64,000 bases of DNA from Candidatus Electrothrix aestuarii (GTDB taxonomy: Bacteria; Desulfobacterota; Desulfobulbia; Desulfobulbales; Desulfobulbaceae), in contig CP159373.1 of assembly GCA_032595685.2 (NCBI GenBank), positions 4,937,821 through 5,001,820 on the forward strand, read 5' to 3'. The notes below the pieces were generated by a model. The model made no database searches, was not told the DNA's origin, and was given only the letters and a program-made list of their open reading frames with translations. Within the stretch, counting starts at the first letter, position 1. The number at the start of each line of letters is the position of its first letter. Below, piece after piece: positions 44,239-53,723 of this stretch. The position numbers and the translations under genes were made by a program.

Positions 44239-45851
44239 GTGAAGAGGAAAAAAGGCAAATCATCAAACAAGCACTTGTTCTTATGGAGGAATTTTATGTC
44301 CATCTTCCTCTCAAGCGCTCAATGTATGCTGTAGAGCCTGTGCAGCGCCTTAAATTGCTCGACCATAGGTTACCTCCAGATGATCGTCGCTTTCATGAAG
44401 AAATGATCTCAATTTTTATGGGGGTTCGTGATTTGCACACAAATTATATTTTACCTGCCCCTTATAGCCAATTTACGGCGATGCTTCCGTTTAGAATAGG
44501 TGAATATTTTGATGACGGTGAGCGCAAATATATTGTATTCGCAACAGTAGGGGAAGATCCAAGTTTTCGTCCAGGAATGCCTATAACTCACTGGAATGGT
44601 ATTCCAATAGGTCGGGCTGTGGAAATCAATGCTCGTCTTCATGCTGGCGGCAATGAGGCTGCCAGCCACTCCCGTGGCCTGCAACGTATGACGGTGCGTC
44701 CATTAATAATGTCTTTACCTCCTGATGAAGAATGGATTGATATTCGCTATCTTGATGAGGATGGCAAGGCTCAGGAACGTCGTTTCGAATGGACCGTGGT
44801 TAGCTCTAGTGATGTCAGGCTATCGGAGACTAGCATGAGAGATTTGGACGATGCTACTCTTGGTCATTTGGCAACCATCGGATTGGATGCCGAAAACGAG
44901 GTGGCCAATCATGCCATTGAGTCTGTATTCGAACAAAAACGATTGCAGCTTGATACAGCTATTTTGAGATTTCTTGAGACAGGTGCAGTTTCAGAGAGTC
45001 TAACAGGAGGCGCTGGGCCAGATTTCAGCACATTAAGTAAAATACCTAGAATTTTTCAATTCAATAGGGTCAATACTCCAAAAGGTGAAATTGGGCGTAT
45101 TCAAATTCTTACGTTTAACTTAGAAAACCCAGACGGCTCTTTCATTGAGGTGGATGACTTTCTTGCCGAGTTTGTGCGTATTACTTCTTTGTTACCACAA
45201 GACCGCCTCATCATTGATGTCCGTAATAATGGCGGAGGCCATGTTCCTGCTGGTGAAAAGCTTCTGCAGACTATAACTGACTCAACAATTGAGCCAGAAC
45301 GGTTACATTTCATAACTAGTAGACTTGTATTGAACATGGTAAAAAGGCACCCTTATTTTAGCAAATGGCTTCGATCTCTTGAACGGGCCATAAAGACAAG
45401 TGCTCAATACTCACAAGGTTTCCCCTTTGAGGAGCAGGAAAACTACAATCAAATTGGTCGTAAATATCCAGGCAAGGTACTGTTGATCACCAACGCTTTC
45501 TGCTACAGCACGACAGATATATTTGCAGCAGGTTTCAGGGATCATAATATAGGCCCTATTCTTGGTACCGATAGTAACACAGGAGCAGGCGGAGCCAATG
45601 TTTTTCCTTGGTGGCTAGTAAACAGTTTATGTGAGGATCTAGACAACAGTCCGGTTCAACTTCCTTCATCGGGAGCTTCTTTCAGGGTGGCAATACGCCG
45701 TACAACGCGTGTTGGTGCAAACGCTGGTGAACCACTTGAAGATTTTGGTGTCGAACCAGATGAGGTGCATCAAACCACCCTAACTGACCTCACTGAAGGA
45801 GACATTGATCTTTATGCTCATGCGGCTGACTTGCTTGACAAATGGCAATGA
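44239..45851 (+). pseudogene. S41-type protease, 3' part after the IS5-family element
   Basis: 537 codons. It resembles S41 (tail-specific/C-terminal processing) proteases: a helical N-terminal region, a PDZ-like stretch (PITHWNGIPIGRAVEINARL), then LIIDVRNNGGGHVPAGE and VLLITNAFCYSTTDIFAAGFRD with the likely catalytic Ser in C-Y-S-T-T. No signal peptide is present even in the restored protein, so it may be cytosolic. The neighbouring secreted S8 protease gene is broken too; whether the two act together is unknown. The frame has no other lesions. Confidence 0.85.
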
Positions 45852-45977
45852 ACGAACAGTCTGATTTATTTGGGATTGATCTTGCACTGTGCAATTTTAA
45901 AACATAATCTTTCCGTGAGCCGCTCTGGTTATATACAACGATTTTAATGGTCTATATAACGGATGTTATTTGAAACG

Positions 45978-46014
45978 AAAAGGCCGTCAGCTTAAATGCT
46001 AACGGCCTTTTTTT
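45978..46014 (+). terminator. Terminator after the S41 protease gene
   Basis: Stem AAAAGGCCGT-C-AGC / GCT-A-ACGGCCTTTT with loop TTAAAT and a T7 tail. The A-run on the left arm makes it able to work on both strands. Confidence 0.9.
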
Positions 46015-46088
46015 ATTTAAAATCACAGTGTATTATATTTCCCGCTTTGTATAAAAAAGCTTCTTTTTTTGTTTCGCCTAAATCGATT

Positions 46089-46394
46089 TCAGGCAATCTT
46101 TCTTTCCTGCTCTAGCCCTTCGGCCTCTTCAAACCTTCTTGCGGTTATCCACTCCTTGTACTCCGGGATTTTGTCTTCAAGGGTGCATTCAAGCCAATTG
46201 ATTATTTTCGGGTGTTCTTTCTTTGTTCCGGGTCGTTTTCCGGGAGCAGAAATTTCAGCATAAAGGTCTGTGCCTGTGGTATGCGGTATGGTCACCAATA
46301 GTTCACGTATAGAAAAAGCGATTTTGTATACATGAACAGGTTGTCGTGCAGAGGAAAACAGCTTTTTGTATACATGAATGAACCCCGTTTTCAT
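46089..46394 (-). CDS. Hypothetical protein next to the toxin-antitoxin pair
   Basis: Up to 101 residues; the true start may be further in, because the first 25 codons overlap two operator-like repeats and read as F-I-H-V-Y-K / P-V-H-V-Y-K. The rest (TTGTDLYAEISAPGKRPG, KIINWLECTLEDKIPEYKEW) looks like a soluble protein. No family recognised. It is divergent from the XRE-ImmA gene and could be a lost partner. Confidence 0.4.
   Translation of the reverse strand: MKTGFIHVYKKLFSSARQPVHVYKIAFSIRELLVTIPHTTGTDLYAEISAPGKRPGTKKEHPKIINWLECTLEDKIPEYKEWITARRFEEAEGLEQERKIA
46322..46378. promoter_or_regulatory. Two direct operator-like repeats before the XRE-ImmA gene
   Basis: TTTTGTATACATGAA occurs at 46322-46336 and 46364-46378, 42 bases apart (four helical turns), each with a GTATAC palindrome. 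Such phasing suggests binding of the XRE-type antitoxin for autoregulation. Confidence 0.5.
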
Positions 46395-46468
46395 CTCCTG
46401 AAAAATCGGGTAGTATATTTGTGTAACACAACAGAATCCGCAAAATATACCGAACAGGTTGATACACC

Positions 46469-47644
46469 ATGCCTGAAGCCTTTATTACTCCGCATGTGCT
46501 CAGTTGGGCAAGAAAACGGGCGCAGTTCAGCACTGATGATGCTGCGCAAAGGGTAAAGGTGCGTCCTGAGCAGTTCCTTGCCTGGGAGGAGGGCAAAAAG
46601 CGGCCTACCTTCCGGCAGGCGAAACTCCTTGCCAAGGCGTTTCATGTGCCGTTCGGGTACTTCTTTCTACCTGCCCCGCCGAAACAGGAACCGGATATAC
46701 CCGACCTGCGAACTGTGGGCAGCAGAACCATGCCCGGTTTCAGCCTTGAATTTCTTGACCTGTACAACGATATTCTACGCAAGCAGGACTGGTTCCGGGA
46801 ATACCGTATGCAGGAGGGGGCACAGCCGCTGCCCTTTATCGGCAAATACTCCGCAACAGATGATTACCGGGTGGTGGCAGCGAATATACGGCAGGTGCTG
46901 TCTGTGGATGAGGCCCGCAGTTCCGCCCGCAATTGGGAGCAGTTCATTGCCTGCCTGATTGAACAGGCCGAAGATGCCGGTATCCTTGTCATGCGGAATT
47001 CCATTGTCGGCAACGACACCCACCGCCCGTTGTCCGTTGATGAGTTCCGGGGCTTTGCCCTTAGCGACCCGGTGGCACCGCTCATCTTTATCAATTCCCG
47101 CGATGCCAAATCCGCGCAAATCTTCACCCTTGCCCATGAGCTGGTTCATCTCTGGATCGGACAGAGCGGCGTTTCTAATCCGCTGCTGAACAGGGAGAAA
47201 AAAGGTAAACGCGGAAAAAAGGTGGAAACCTTCTGTAACAGGACGGCTGCGGAGGTACTGGTACCTGAAACTCAGTTTCTGGTTGATTGGGACAACGAGA
47301 TTCCTGCACAGGAAAACATTGCCCTGCTTGCTCAACAGTACCGGGTCAGTCAGTTGGTTATTGCCCGGCGCGGATACGATCTGAACGTGTTGCCCTATGA
47401 TGTGTTGCAGGATTTTTACCGGCAGGCTGTTCAATATGACCGAAAGAAAAAAGAGAAATTATCTGAAAGCGCGGGCGGCCCCAAGTCCGACACCATGCGC
47501 AAGTTCAGGAACGGCAAACTGTTTTCCCAAGCGGTGGCGGCTGCGGCCCTTGAAGGCAGACTATTGCTGCGGGATGCCGGTTCTCTGCTGGGGATCAAAC
47601 CGGCCAGTCTGAAACAATATGCGGACTTTCTGACAGGAAAATAA
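46469..47644 (+). CDS. XRE-family regulator with ImmA/IrrE (COG2856) metallopeptidase domain, antitoxin-like
   Basis: 391 residues. N-terminal helix-turn-helix (SWARKRAQFSTDDAAQRVKV, WEEGKKRPTFRQAKLLAKAF), then a ImmA/IrrE domain with HELVH at about residue 225 (IFTLAHELVHLWIG) and a downstream Glu (CNRTAAEVLVP), giving a gluzincin-like zinc site. Proteins of this type often pair with DUF4411 PIN-like toxins, and one follows directly. It probably represses its own promoter through the repeats upstream. The C-terminal 60 residues form a further helical unit (GKLFSQAVAAAALEGRLLLRD). Confidence 0.85.
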   Translation: MPEAFITPHVLSWARKRAQFSTDDAAQRVKVRPEQFLAWEEGKKRPTFRQAKLLAKAFHVPFGYFFLPAPPKQEPDIPDLRTVGSRTMPGFSLEFLDLYNDILRKQDWFREYRMQEGAQPLPFIGKYSATDDYRVVAANIRQVLSVDEARSSARNWEQFIACLIEQAEDAGILVMRNSIVGNDTHRPLSVDEFRGFALSDPVAPLIFINSRDAKSAQIFTLAHELVHLWIGQSGVSNPLLNREKKGKRGKKVETFCNRTAAEVLVPETQFLVDWDNEIPAQENIALLAQQYRVSQLVIARRGYDLNVLPYDVLQDFYRQAVQYDRKKKEKLSESAGGPKSDTMRKFRNGKLFSQAVAAAALEGRLLLRDAGSLLGIKPASLKQYADFLTGK

Positions 47645-47649
47645 TATGG

Positions 47650-48147
47650 ATTAGCCTGGACAGCAACGTATTTATTCAGGCCAAAAACGCTCACTACCAT
47701 TTTTCTATCTGCCCCGGTTTCTGGGACTGGCTTGTTCTTCGGGCCGGGACAGTGGGTTCTATTTCTCCTGTTCTGGAAGAGCTTCAGAACGGCAACGATG
47801 AATTGAAAGACTGGGCTAAAGAGATAAAACACTCTCATTTCTTTGCCGATGTGACGGAACCTGCTGTTCAGGAAATCTTCAGATCAATTGCCAGCTATGC
47901 GGTGGAGAATCACAGTCAGCGCGTAGCTGAACATTTCCTTTCAGGGGCCGACCCGTGGCTGATAGCCTTTGCCAAAGTCCACGGCTGTACAGCCGTAACC
48001 CATGAGGCATACAACCCACAGACCAAGAGAAAGATTCTTATCCCCAATGTCTGCCATGAATTTGAGGTCGATTATACCGACTGTTTCACCATGCTGAAAA
48101 ACCTGAACGTTCGTTTTGTTCTGGAAGAAAGCCGGAACGGACAATAA
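47650..48147 (+). CDS. DUF4411 family PIN-like toxin with displaced start codon
   Basis: The frame reads I-S-L-D-S-N-V-F-I-Q-A-K-N, then FSICPGFWDWLV, SISPVLEEL, SGADPWLIAFAK and ends VLEESRNGQ, which is the DUF4411 PIN-like RNase layout with the acidic residue in L-D-S-N. Near its natural start the sequence is ATGGATTAG, so the only ATG, with AGGAAAA upstream, gives Met-Asp-stop; one extra G after ATG explains it. Codons upstream in frame offer only ATT or ATA, and the next GTG (47752) would delete the active-site Asp. The gene may thus be silent. It follows the XRE-ImmA gene directly. Confidence 0.7.
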   Translation: MSLDSNVFIQAKNAHYHFSICPGFWDWLVLRAGTVGSISPVLEELQNGNDELKDWAKEIKHSHFFADVTEPAVQEIFRSIASYAVENHSQRVAEHFLSGADPWLIAFAKVHGCTAVTHEAYNPQTKRKILIPNVCHEFEVDYTDCFTMLKNLNVRFVLEESRNGQ

Positions 48148-48199
48148 TTTTTCCGTGTATCCCCTCCCCTCCTGAAGGTTATTCCCTCACGTAATGACA

Positions 48200-48222
48200 A
48201 GCAGCCTTTTTTCACGGCTGCT
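48200..48222 (+). terminator. Weak hairpin after the toxin-like gene
   Basis: Stem AGCAGCC / GGCTGCT with a 9-base loop but without a proper T-tail. Possible partial terminator. Confidence 0.35.
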
Positions 48223-48391
48223 GTTCTTCTCGAAAAAAGAAAACTGAGAAGTACCCCGGAAAGAATTTTGAGTGGTTTGTGCTTGGATTTTTGACGGTGC
48301 TTTGTTCCCCACACGCTCCCCACAAGAAAAACGAAAACGAGGCAAAGTGTGGGGAATATGGTGGGGAAGAACAAAACGCCCTACGGGCGGA

Positions 48392-49641
48392 TTAAAACGG
48401 AAGCAATTGCGGTATCCACTTAACCTGCCGACCCGAAGAGTTTCTCTTGTTGCATTCTTGTTTACTCTTGCTTTCCACAAAAGGTCCGTCTCTGCTCAGA
48501 TCAAAGATATCTCCATAGTCAGGATGCCAAATCCGCCATAAAAACATTTTTTCTTTACAGTTTGGACATGTTAACGGATCTTTCCCGAAACTCTGTACTA
48601 GACGCTCTCTCCAGCTCAATGACCTTGAATCACTTTTCATGAATTCAAAAGTCTTCTGGATAAAACGTTTACAGTCCATCAAAATCTCTATCGCGATTGT
48701 TTTTGTACGTCGAGAATATAACCCATAATGGCGGACCATCTTGAATCCCTTTAGCGGGATATGGTCAATTAATCGTTGTATGAACTCTTTGGCTGGAATC
48801 GCTTCGGTAACTTTAACTTCTGTTTTATGATCAATATACCAAAATGTTACTTCCTCACCATCGTAATTCGTTATCTTGTGCTCTGCCAATGCTGGACGAG
48901 CCATATAGCGACCAATATATCGAGCTGCATGTCTTGCTGATGTCATCTTGCTTTTACCATTTACATAAAAACCATTACGTTGGCTTTTAAACAGGTAATC
49001 TATGAATCTTACATTTTCTTTTGTTTGCGGCAAGCTAGCCTTTATTTCAGTCAGCAAATAATATTGCCATTTTTTTCTAAGCAGACCATATGGCAAAAAT
49101 GGAATATCAACCCACTGATTGGAAGATGTTAATCCTCCTTCTGTCATTAACATATGGACATGCGGATTAAACTTAAGATCTCTTCCAAACGTATGGACAA
49201 CTAATAGAATTCCCGGAACAGCATCAACTCCTTTACTTTGAAGTACTTCCACAGCCGCTTTTGAAGCACAATCCATCATAATCTTGATCAGCATACGATC
49301 ACTAAAAATTATCTTTCGGAGTTCTTGTGGAATGGTAAACACTAAATGTCGATGAACTACGTCGAATATACTTTTCACTGTCTTTTCAACCCATTCATCG
49401 ACGTATCGCTTACCGCAAGACGTACAGAATCGACACTTACAGGTGAACCCTACTCTCTTTTTTCAAAACAATTCGGACAAATATACTCGACATAGCCATT
49501 GGTAGACTCTCCACAGTTGATCATTTTTTCTACATTTTCAACGATTGACTCCCAGTGAAGGCTTGAGTACCTGCTTGCCAATTCAACGCAGACTACATAC
49601 CAAAAATCACGAAAGATTAATTTTATCAGCTTATTTTTCAT
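48392..49641 (-). pseudogene. IS91-family (Y2-type) transposase broken by a 2-base frameshift
   Basis: Two frames make one protein. The first (49450-49641) holds YICPNCFEKR; after a 2-base duplication (AGAG to AGAGAG, 49453-49458) the second continues VGFTCKCRFCTSCGKRYVDEW and then HRHLVFTIPQELR, FNPHVHMLMTEGG, RYIGRYMARPALAE and the C-terminal zinc-like CPNCKEKM, the layout of IS91/ISPsy14-like rolling-circle transposases. The catalytic Tyr region lies in the ARHAARYIGRY segment. Without repair the protein is inactive. No element ends were identified. Confidence 0.85.
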
Positions 49642-49703
49642 TAAGCTAATACTCTATTCGCAATTACAACATGTTGAAAGGAAAATTTTATAATTTCCTA
49701 TAC

Positions 49704-49743
49704 AATAAAAAAAGGGAGTTAGCTGAGAAACAGCTAACCCCCT
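49704..49743 (-). terminator. Terminator downstream of tRNA-Arg
   Basis: On the minus strand: GGGGGTTAGCTG / CAGCTAACTCCC with loop TTTCT and a T7 tail, starting about 10 bases after the tRNA 3' end. Strong rho-independent signal. Confidence 0.92.
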
Positions 49744-49751
49744 GATATATC

Positions 49752-49828
49752 TGGTACGCCAAGCAGGATTCGAACCTGCGACCTACGGCTTAGAAGGCCG
49801 TTGCTCTATCCAGCTGAGCTATTGGCGC
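49752..49828 (-). tRNA. tRNA-Arg (anticodon TCT)
   Basis: A 77-base cloverleaf on the minus strand with encoded CCA: acceptor GCGCCAA / TTGGCGT, D-arm GCTC...GAGC, anticodon arm ACGGC-CTTCTAA-GCCGT with TCT at 49792-49794, and T-arm GCAGG-TTCGAAT-CCTGC. It reads AGA codons. It borders the insertion-rich region but no duplicate 3' end was found there. Confidence 0.97.
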
Positions 49829-49898
49829 ATATGCGTTATGAGATGGACTCAATCTCCTTTAAAAGGTCGAGCCATTATACAACGGAACGAAAGATAAA

Positions 49899-52253
49899 TC
49901 AACGTTCATTTCCAGTAGCGTTCTCACAAACTTTACATGCCTCATCCTGCTCCCAAACCGGGCCATTTGCCGTATCATGGACAATAACCCCTTTTTGCAG
50001 GAGTTCCGTCCTGGCCTTATCTGCTGTTACCCAATCCCGGCGGCAGCGGGCTTCTTCCCGCTGTTCAATCAAGCGATTGATTTCTGGAGCAAGAACACAT
50101 CGCTCCAAACGGAGAAAACCCAGCACTCGGTTCATTTTTCGGAGAAGGGCAAATATCTCATTTTTCTGATCCTGATCCAAGCTGCCAGCATAAAGAATAG
50201 GATTCACCTTTTTTATAAAATCAAATAATGCTCCTATGGCACCAGAGATATTTAGATCATCATCCAATGCGGTCACGAACTGATCCTCCAACTCCGTGAG
50301 CAAGGAACGGATAATCGGGTGAGGTAACCCTGGGTGCAGACAACCCAACTTCCGGGTGAACTCATCGATTCTCTTTAAGGCCTTTCGGATAGCATCCAGT
50401 TTCTTATAGGTAAAATTCATGGACTTCCGATAATGCACGCCAAGCAGCATAAAACGGAGTTCACGCCCGCTATACCCTTTCTCCAGCACCTCCTGAAGAC
50501 TCACTACATTCCCTGCTTCTGCTGACATCTTCTTGCTGTCTTTCAGCAGCATCCCGGAATGCAGCCAATAATTGGCCAGAGGCTTGCCAGTCAGAGCCTC
50601 GGCAATGGCAATCTCATTTTCATGATGAGGAAAAAGTAATTCCTGCCCACCAGTATGGATATCAAGGGTCTTGCCCAGATAGCGGGTGGACATGGCAGTA
50701 CATTCGATATGCCAGCCTGGACGGATATTCCCCCAATCGGTCTCGTAGAAAATTCCTTTTTTCAGCTCCCCCAGAGTGGAACGCTTCAGCAGGGTAAAAT
50801 CCCTGGGATTTCCCTTCTCATAATTATCCAGATCCACGGTACGCCCGACCTGAATCTTGCTCAGATCAACCCCGGAGAGCTTGCCATATTGAGCAAATTT
50901 CGAGATATCAAAATAAATGGAGCCGTGTTTTTCATAGGCATAACCCTTATGGATCAACTCATGGGCGATTTCAATCATATCGCCAACATGCTCGGAGGCC
51001 CTGGGATAACCGGAAAAATCATTCATGCCAAGACAGCTAATCGCCTCGCGGAACTGAGAGATATGTTTTTCCGTAAATTCTGCCAGCGGCTCTCCAGCCT
51101 TTTCTGCCCCAAGGATGGTATTATCATCCAGGTCAGTGAAATTCATAAATGATTCCACTTCCAAACCCTTGAATTGCAGATACCGGATCATCAGATCAGC
51201 AACCACCAAACGACGGCAATGGGAGAGATTCGGCGACTCATAGGCTGTGGGGCCGCAGGCGTAAAAGGTAACCTTTCCTTCCTGAAGAGACTTGAAGGGC
51301 TCTTTTTTGCGAGTAATAGTGTTGTACAGACAGAGTTGCTGCGTTGCGCTTCCTGGCTTTTCCTTGCGGATAAAAAGCGGCGTGCTCAGATAGCGCTCAC
51401 CACCATCTGGAAAGATAGCCAGAACATAAGCGTCTTTCTCTTTCTTGGCCTGCTCCATTGCAGCAAACATGGCAGCCCCGGAACTCATCCCGACAAAAAC
51501 ACCCTCTTCTCTGGCCAATCTGCGGACCGTGCAAAAGGCATCCTCATCCTGGACATTGACTATTTCATGCGGGACATGCTTGTCAAATATCTCAGGACGA
51601 TACGACTCCTTCATATTTTTGAGCCCCTGAATCTTATGGCCGAAATAGGGCTCCACCGCAATAACCCGAACTGAAGGATGGCGCTCCCGGAACCAAATGG
51701 AGAGTCCCATAGCTGTACCTGAGGTCCCCAACGTGGTAATAATATGGGTGACCTTGCCCTCGGTCTGTTGCCAGATTTCCGGGCCAGTGCTCTGGTAATG
51801 GGCCTGCCAGTTGGCTGGATTATTAAACTGGTCAGTCAAGAAATAACGATCCGGGTATTCACGGGCCAGGGCATAGGCCTTTTCAATCGCCCCATCGGTG
51901 GAACGGGCTGCCGGAGTCAGAATGATCTCCGCACCATAGGCCCGCATAATCTGACGGCGCTCTATACTGGCGGATTCCGGCATGATGAGCTGGCACCGGT
52001 ACCCCTTGGCAGCGCAAACCATCGCAAGCCCGATACCTGTATTACCACTGGTGGCCTCAAGAACAATTTTCTCAGGGGTGAGATCCCCACTTTTCTCACC
52101 GACCTCAATCATGTTTAAGGCCGGTCTATCCTTGACCGAACCTCCCGGATTCATGCATTCCAGTTTCGCATGGATTTCTCCGGCGCCTGAAGGACGCATT
52201 CTCTGCAAGGAGACAAGAGGAGTATTACCAATAAGATTAAGAAGGTTCATCAA
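49899..52253 (-). CDS. Fusion of a cysteine synthase (CysK/CysM-like) to a cysteinyl-tRNA synthetase-like protein
   Basis: 784 residues. Residues 1 to about 305 are a PLP-dependent cysteine synthase: NTPLVSLQRM, PGGSVKDRPA (Lys-PLP), ATSGNTGIGLAM, TLGTSGTAMG and GMSSGAA. Residues from about 308 resemble CysRS: FYACGPTAYE, GWHIECTAMS, HTGGQELLFPHHENEIA, DDDLNISGAI and the C-terminal WVTADKARTELLQKGV, retaining the zinc ligands. However the HIGH-type motif (normally HIGN) reads N-L-S-H at about 341-344, and KMSKS reads K-M-S-A-E at about 574-578. The second domain may therefore have changed activity. A standard cysS elsewhere would support that. The minus strand reads away from the tRNA-Arg gene. 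Confidence 0.9.
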   Translation of the reverse strand: MMNLLNLIGNTPLVSLQRMRPSGAGEIHAKLECMNPGGSVKDRPALNMIEVGEKSGDLTPEKIVLEATSGNTGIGLAMVCAAKGYRCQLIMPESASIERRQIMRAYGAEIILTPAARSTDGAIEKAYALAREYPDRYFLTDQFNNPANWQAHYQSTGPEIWQQTEGKVTHIITTLGTSGTAMGLSIWFRERHPSVRVIAVEPYFGHKIQGLKNMKESYRPEIFDKHVPHEIVNVQDEDAFCTVRRLAREEGVFVGMSSGAAMFAAMEQAKKEKDAYVLAIFPDGGERYLSTPLFIRKEKPGSATQQLCLYNTITRKKEPFKSLQEGKVTFYACGPTAYESPNLSHCRRLVVADLMIRYLQFKGLEVESFMNFTDLDDNTILGAEKAGEPLAEFTEKHISQFREAISCLGMNDFSGYPRASEHVGDMIEIAHELIHKGYAYEKHGSIYFDISKFAQYGKLSGVDLSKIQVGRTVDLDNYEKGNPRDFTLLKRSTLGELKKGIFYETDWGNIRPGWHIECTAMSTRYLGKTLDIHTGGQELLFPHHENEIAIAEALTGKPLANYWLHSGMLLKDSKKMSAEAGNVVSLQEVLEKGYSGRELRFMLLGVHYRKSMNFTYKKLDAIRKALKRIDEFTRKLGCLHPGLPHPIIRSLLTELEDQFVTALDDDLNISGAIGALFDFIKKVNPILYAGSLDQDQKNEIFALLRKMNRVLGFLRLERCVLAPEINRLIEQREEARCRRDWVTADKARTELLQKGVIVHDTANGPVWEQDEACKVCENATGNER

Positions 52254-52334
52254 GCAGGTTCTCGAATAAAAAAATTACAAGGTTCAAAGAGGGCACGTCG
52301 CGCCATGCCCGTACATTTTTTTCACTACGCCGAA

Positions 52335-53723
52335 TTACAGCTCATCAACAAAGGAAAAGGGCTCCAGGTTCCTGCCCACAGCAGCCAGCAGCTGATGTCG
52401 AGCCTGTTGGTAGGAGACCAAGGCCTGAATCAGCCCGGCATAGGTGGCTGTCAAATCTCGCTGGGCCTCATTGAGGCGCACCAGAGAAGCAGAGCCAGCC
52501 TCATATTCACTTTTGGCCAATTTCCGGTTTTCCTCGACCAGCTCTACAGTTTCCCGCTGAAGACGGACCTGTTCACGAGCCGCACTTAAATGGACTATAG
52601 CCTGCTGCACCTCGCGGGCAATGCTATTGCGCAATTCGGTATAAGAATACTTTGCCTCTCTCTTAGCTTCACGGGCCTCAAGAACAGCCGCATCCACAGC
52701 CCCGCCGGAGTAGAGATTCCAGCTCAGGCTGACGCCGAGGTATGCGCCAAAGTCTTCGCCCACAGGGGCCAAACCATCTGTAGTGCTTCCTTCAAGCTGA
52801 CTGATCAACTGGACCGTGGGCCAGTCCCCGGCCTTGGCCTGTTCAACACTGGAGTCTGCCCCTTTGATCTGCATATCCAAGGACAGAAGATCAGGGCGTG
52901 CCTGCAATGCCTCTGTAACGAGTTTATCCTTATCAGCCAAGGACTCTCCCACAGAGATATCACAGTCCTTATCCAGCTCTGCCAGCTTTACCGTTTCCGG
53001 TAGAACAGAATCACTCAACCCCAAAAGAGCCGCCAAGGCATAGCGAGCAGCCTTATAATCTCTTTCACTGGTCAGTAAACTATTTTTCGCTGAATTGAGC
53101 TGCACCTTAATATTCAGAACATCGCTCAATGAGCCACTGCCCACCTCAAGACGACTTTCCGTGTCCTCTAATTGCTGCTCATAAAAGGCCTTATTGGCAG
53201 TGCCAATCTCAATGGCAGCCAAGGCCTGTTGCGCTGCAAAAAAGGCATCCGCAACAGCAGACACCAAAAGACGCTGGGTATTTCTTTTACTCGCCCCTGA
53301 GGTCTGCACACCGTACTGCGCCTGTTCCTGCTGAAACTTCCGGGCGTATCCATCAAAAACAGTCCATGATGCCTGCAAAGTCAAAGAACCAACTTCGTAG
53401 TTCTGGTCAGCTGAGGCATCCGAGAGAACGACCGAGTCATAGGTACTATCAGGATACCACCCAAGTCCAGTTGCAGCGCTGACATCGACACTGGGTTTAT
53501 CGGCAGCCACAGCCTGTTGCAAAGCAGCCTTCGCCTGTTGCAAGCGGGCCTGGGCCGCTCCTATTCCGGGATTATCATGCAAGGCTATCCGCTGTGCTGT
53601 TTCTAAATCCAACAACTCAACTTCTGTCAGATCGTAGCCCTCGGCTTTTTTCTTCTCTTTTCCCTCTACGGCAGTGACCATCAGCAGGAAAAGAACAATA
53701 AAGACAAATATGCTCTGTTTCAC
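52335..53723 (-). CDS. TolC-family outer-membrane efflux protein
   Basis: 462 residues with a signal peptide (IFVFIVLFLLMVTAVEG) and two long helical repeats typical of TolC proteins: ALHDNPGIGAAQARLQQAKAAL, RLEVGSGSLSDVLNIKVQLN in the first half, ARPDLLSLDMQIKGA and LSWNLYSGGAVDAAVLEAR, SEYEAGSASLVRLNEAQRDL in the second. It forms trimeric channels for efflux or type I secretion. Inner-membrane partners (MFP, ABC or RND) are not adjacent. Confidence 0.93.
   Translation of the reverse strand: MKQSIFVFIVLFLLMVTAVEGKEKKKAEGYDLTEVELLDLETAQRIALHDNPGIGAAQARLQQAKAALQQAVAADKPSVDVSAATGLGWYPDSTYDSVVLSDASADQNYEVGSLTLQASWTVFDGYARKFQQEQAQYGVQTSGASKRNTQRLLVSAVADAFFAAQQALAAIEIGTANKAFYEQQLEDTESRLEVGSGSLSDVLNIKVQLNSAKNSLLTSERDYKAARYALAALLGLSDSVLPETVKLAELDKDCDISVGESLADKDKLVTEALQARPDLLSLDMQIKGADSSVEQAKAGDWPTVQLISQLEGSTTDGLAPVGEDFGAYLGVSLSWNLYSGGAVDAAVLEAREAKREAKYSYTELRNSIAREVQQAIVHLSAAREQVRLQRETVELVEENRKLAKSEYEAGSASLVRLNEAQRDLTATYAGLIQALVSYQQARHQLLAAVGRNLEPFSFVDEL

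Noticed and set aside
45852-46088. Possible RNA gene between S41 protease and toxin-antitoxin region
   Set aside because: The only structure is a terminator with U-tail; no other conserved fold is visible.
37475-49828. Genomic island integrated at the 3' end of tRNA-Arg
   Set aside because: The tRNA 3' end faces the insertion-rich region, but no second copy of the tRNA end and no tyrosine recombinase gene were found.
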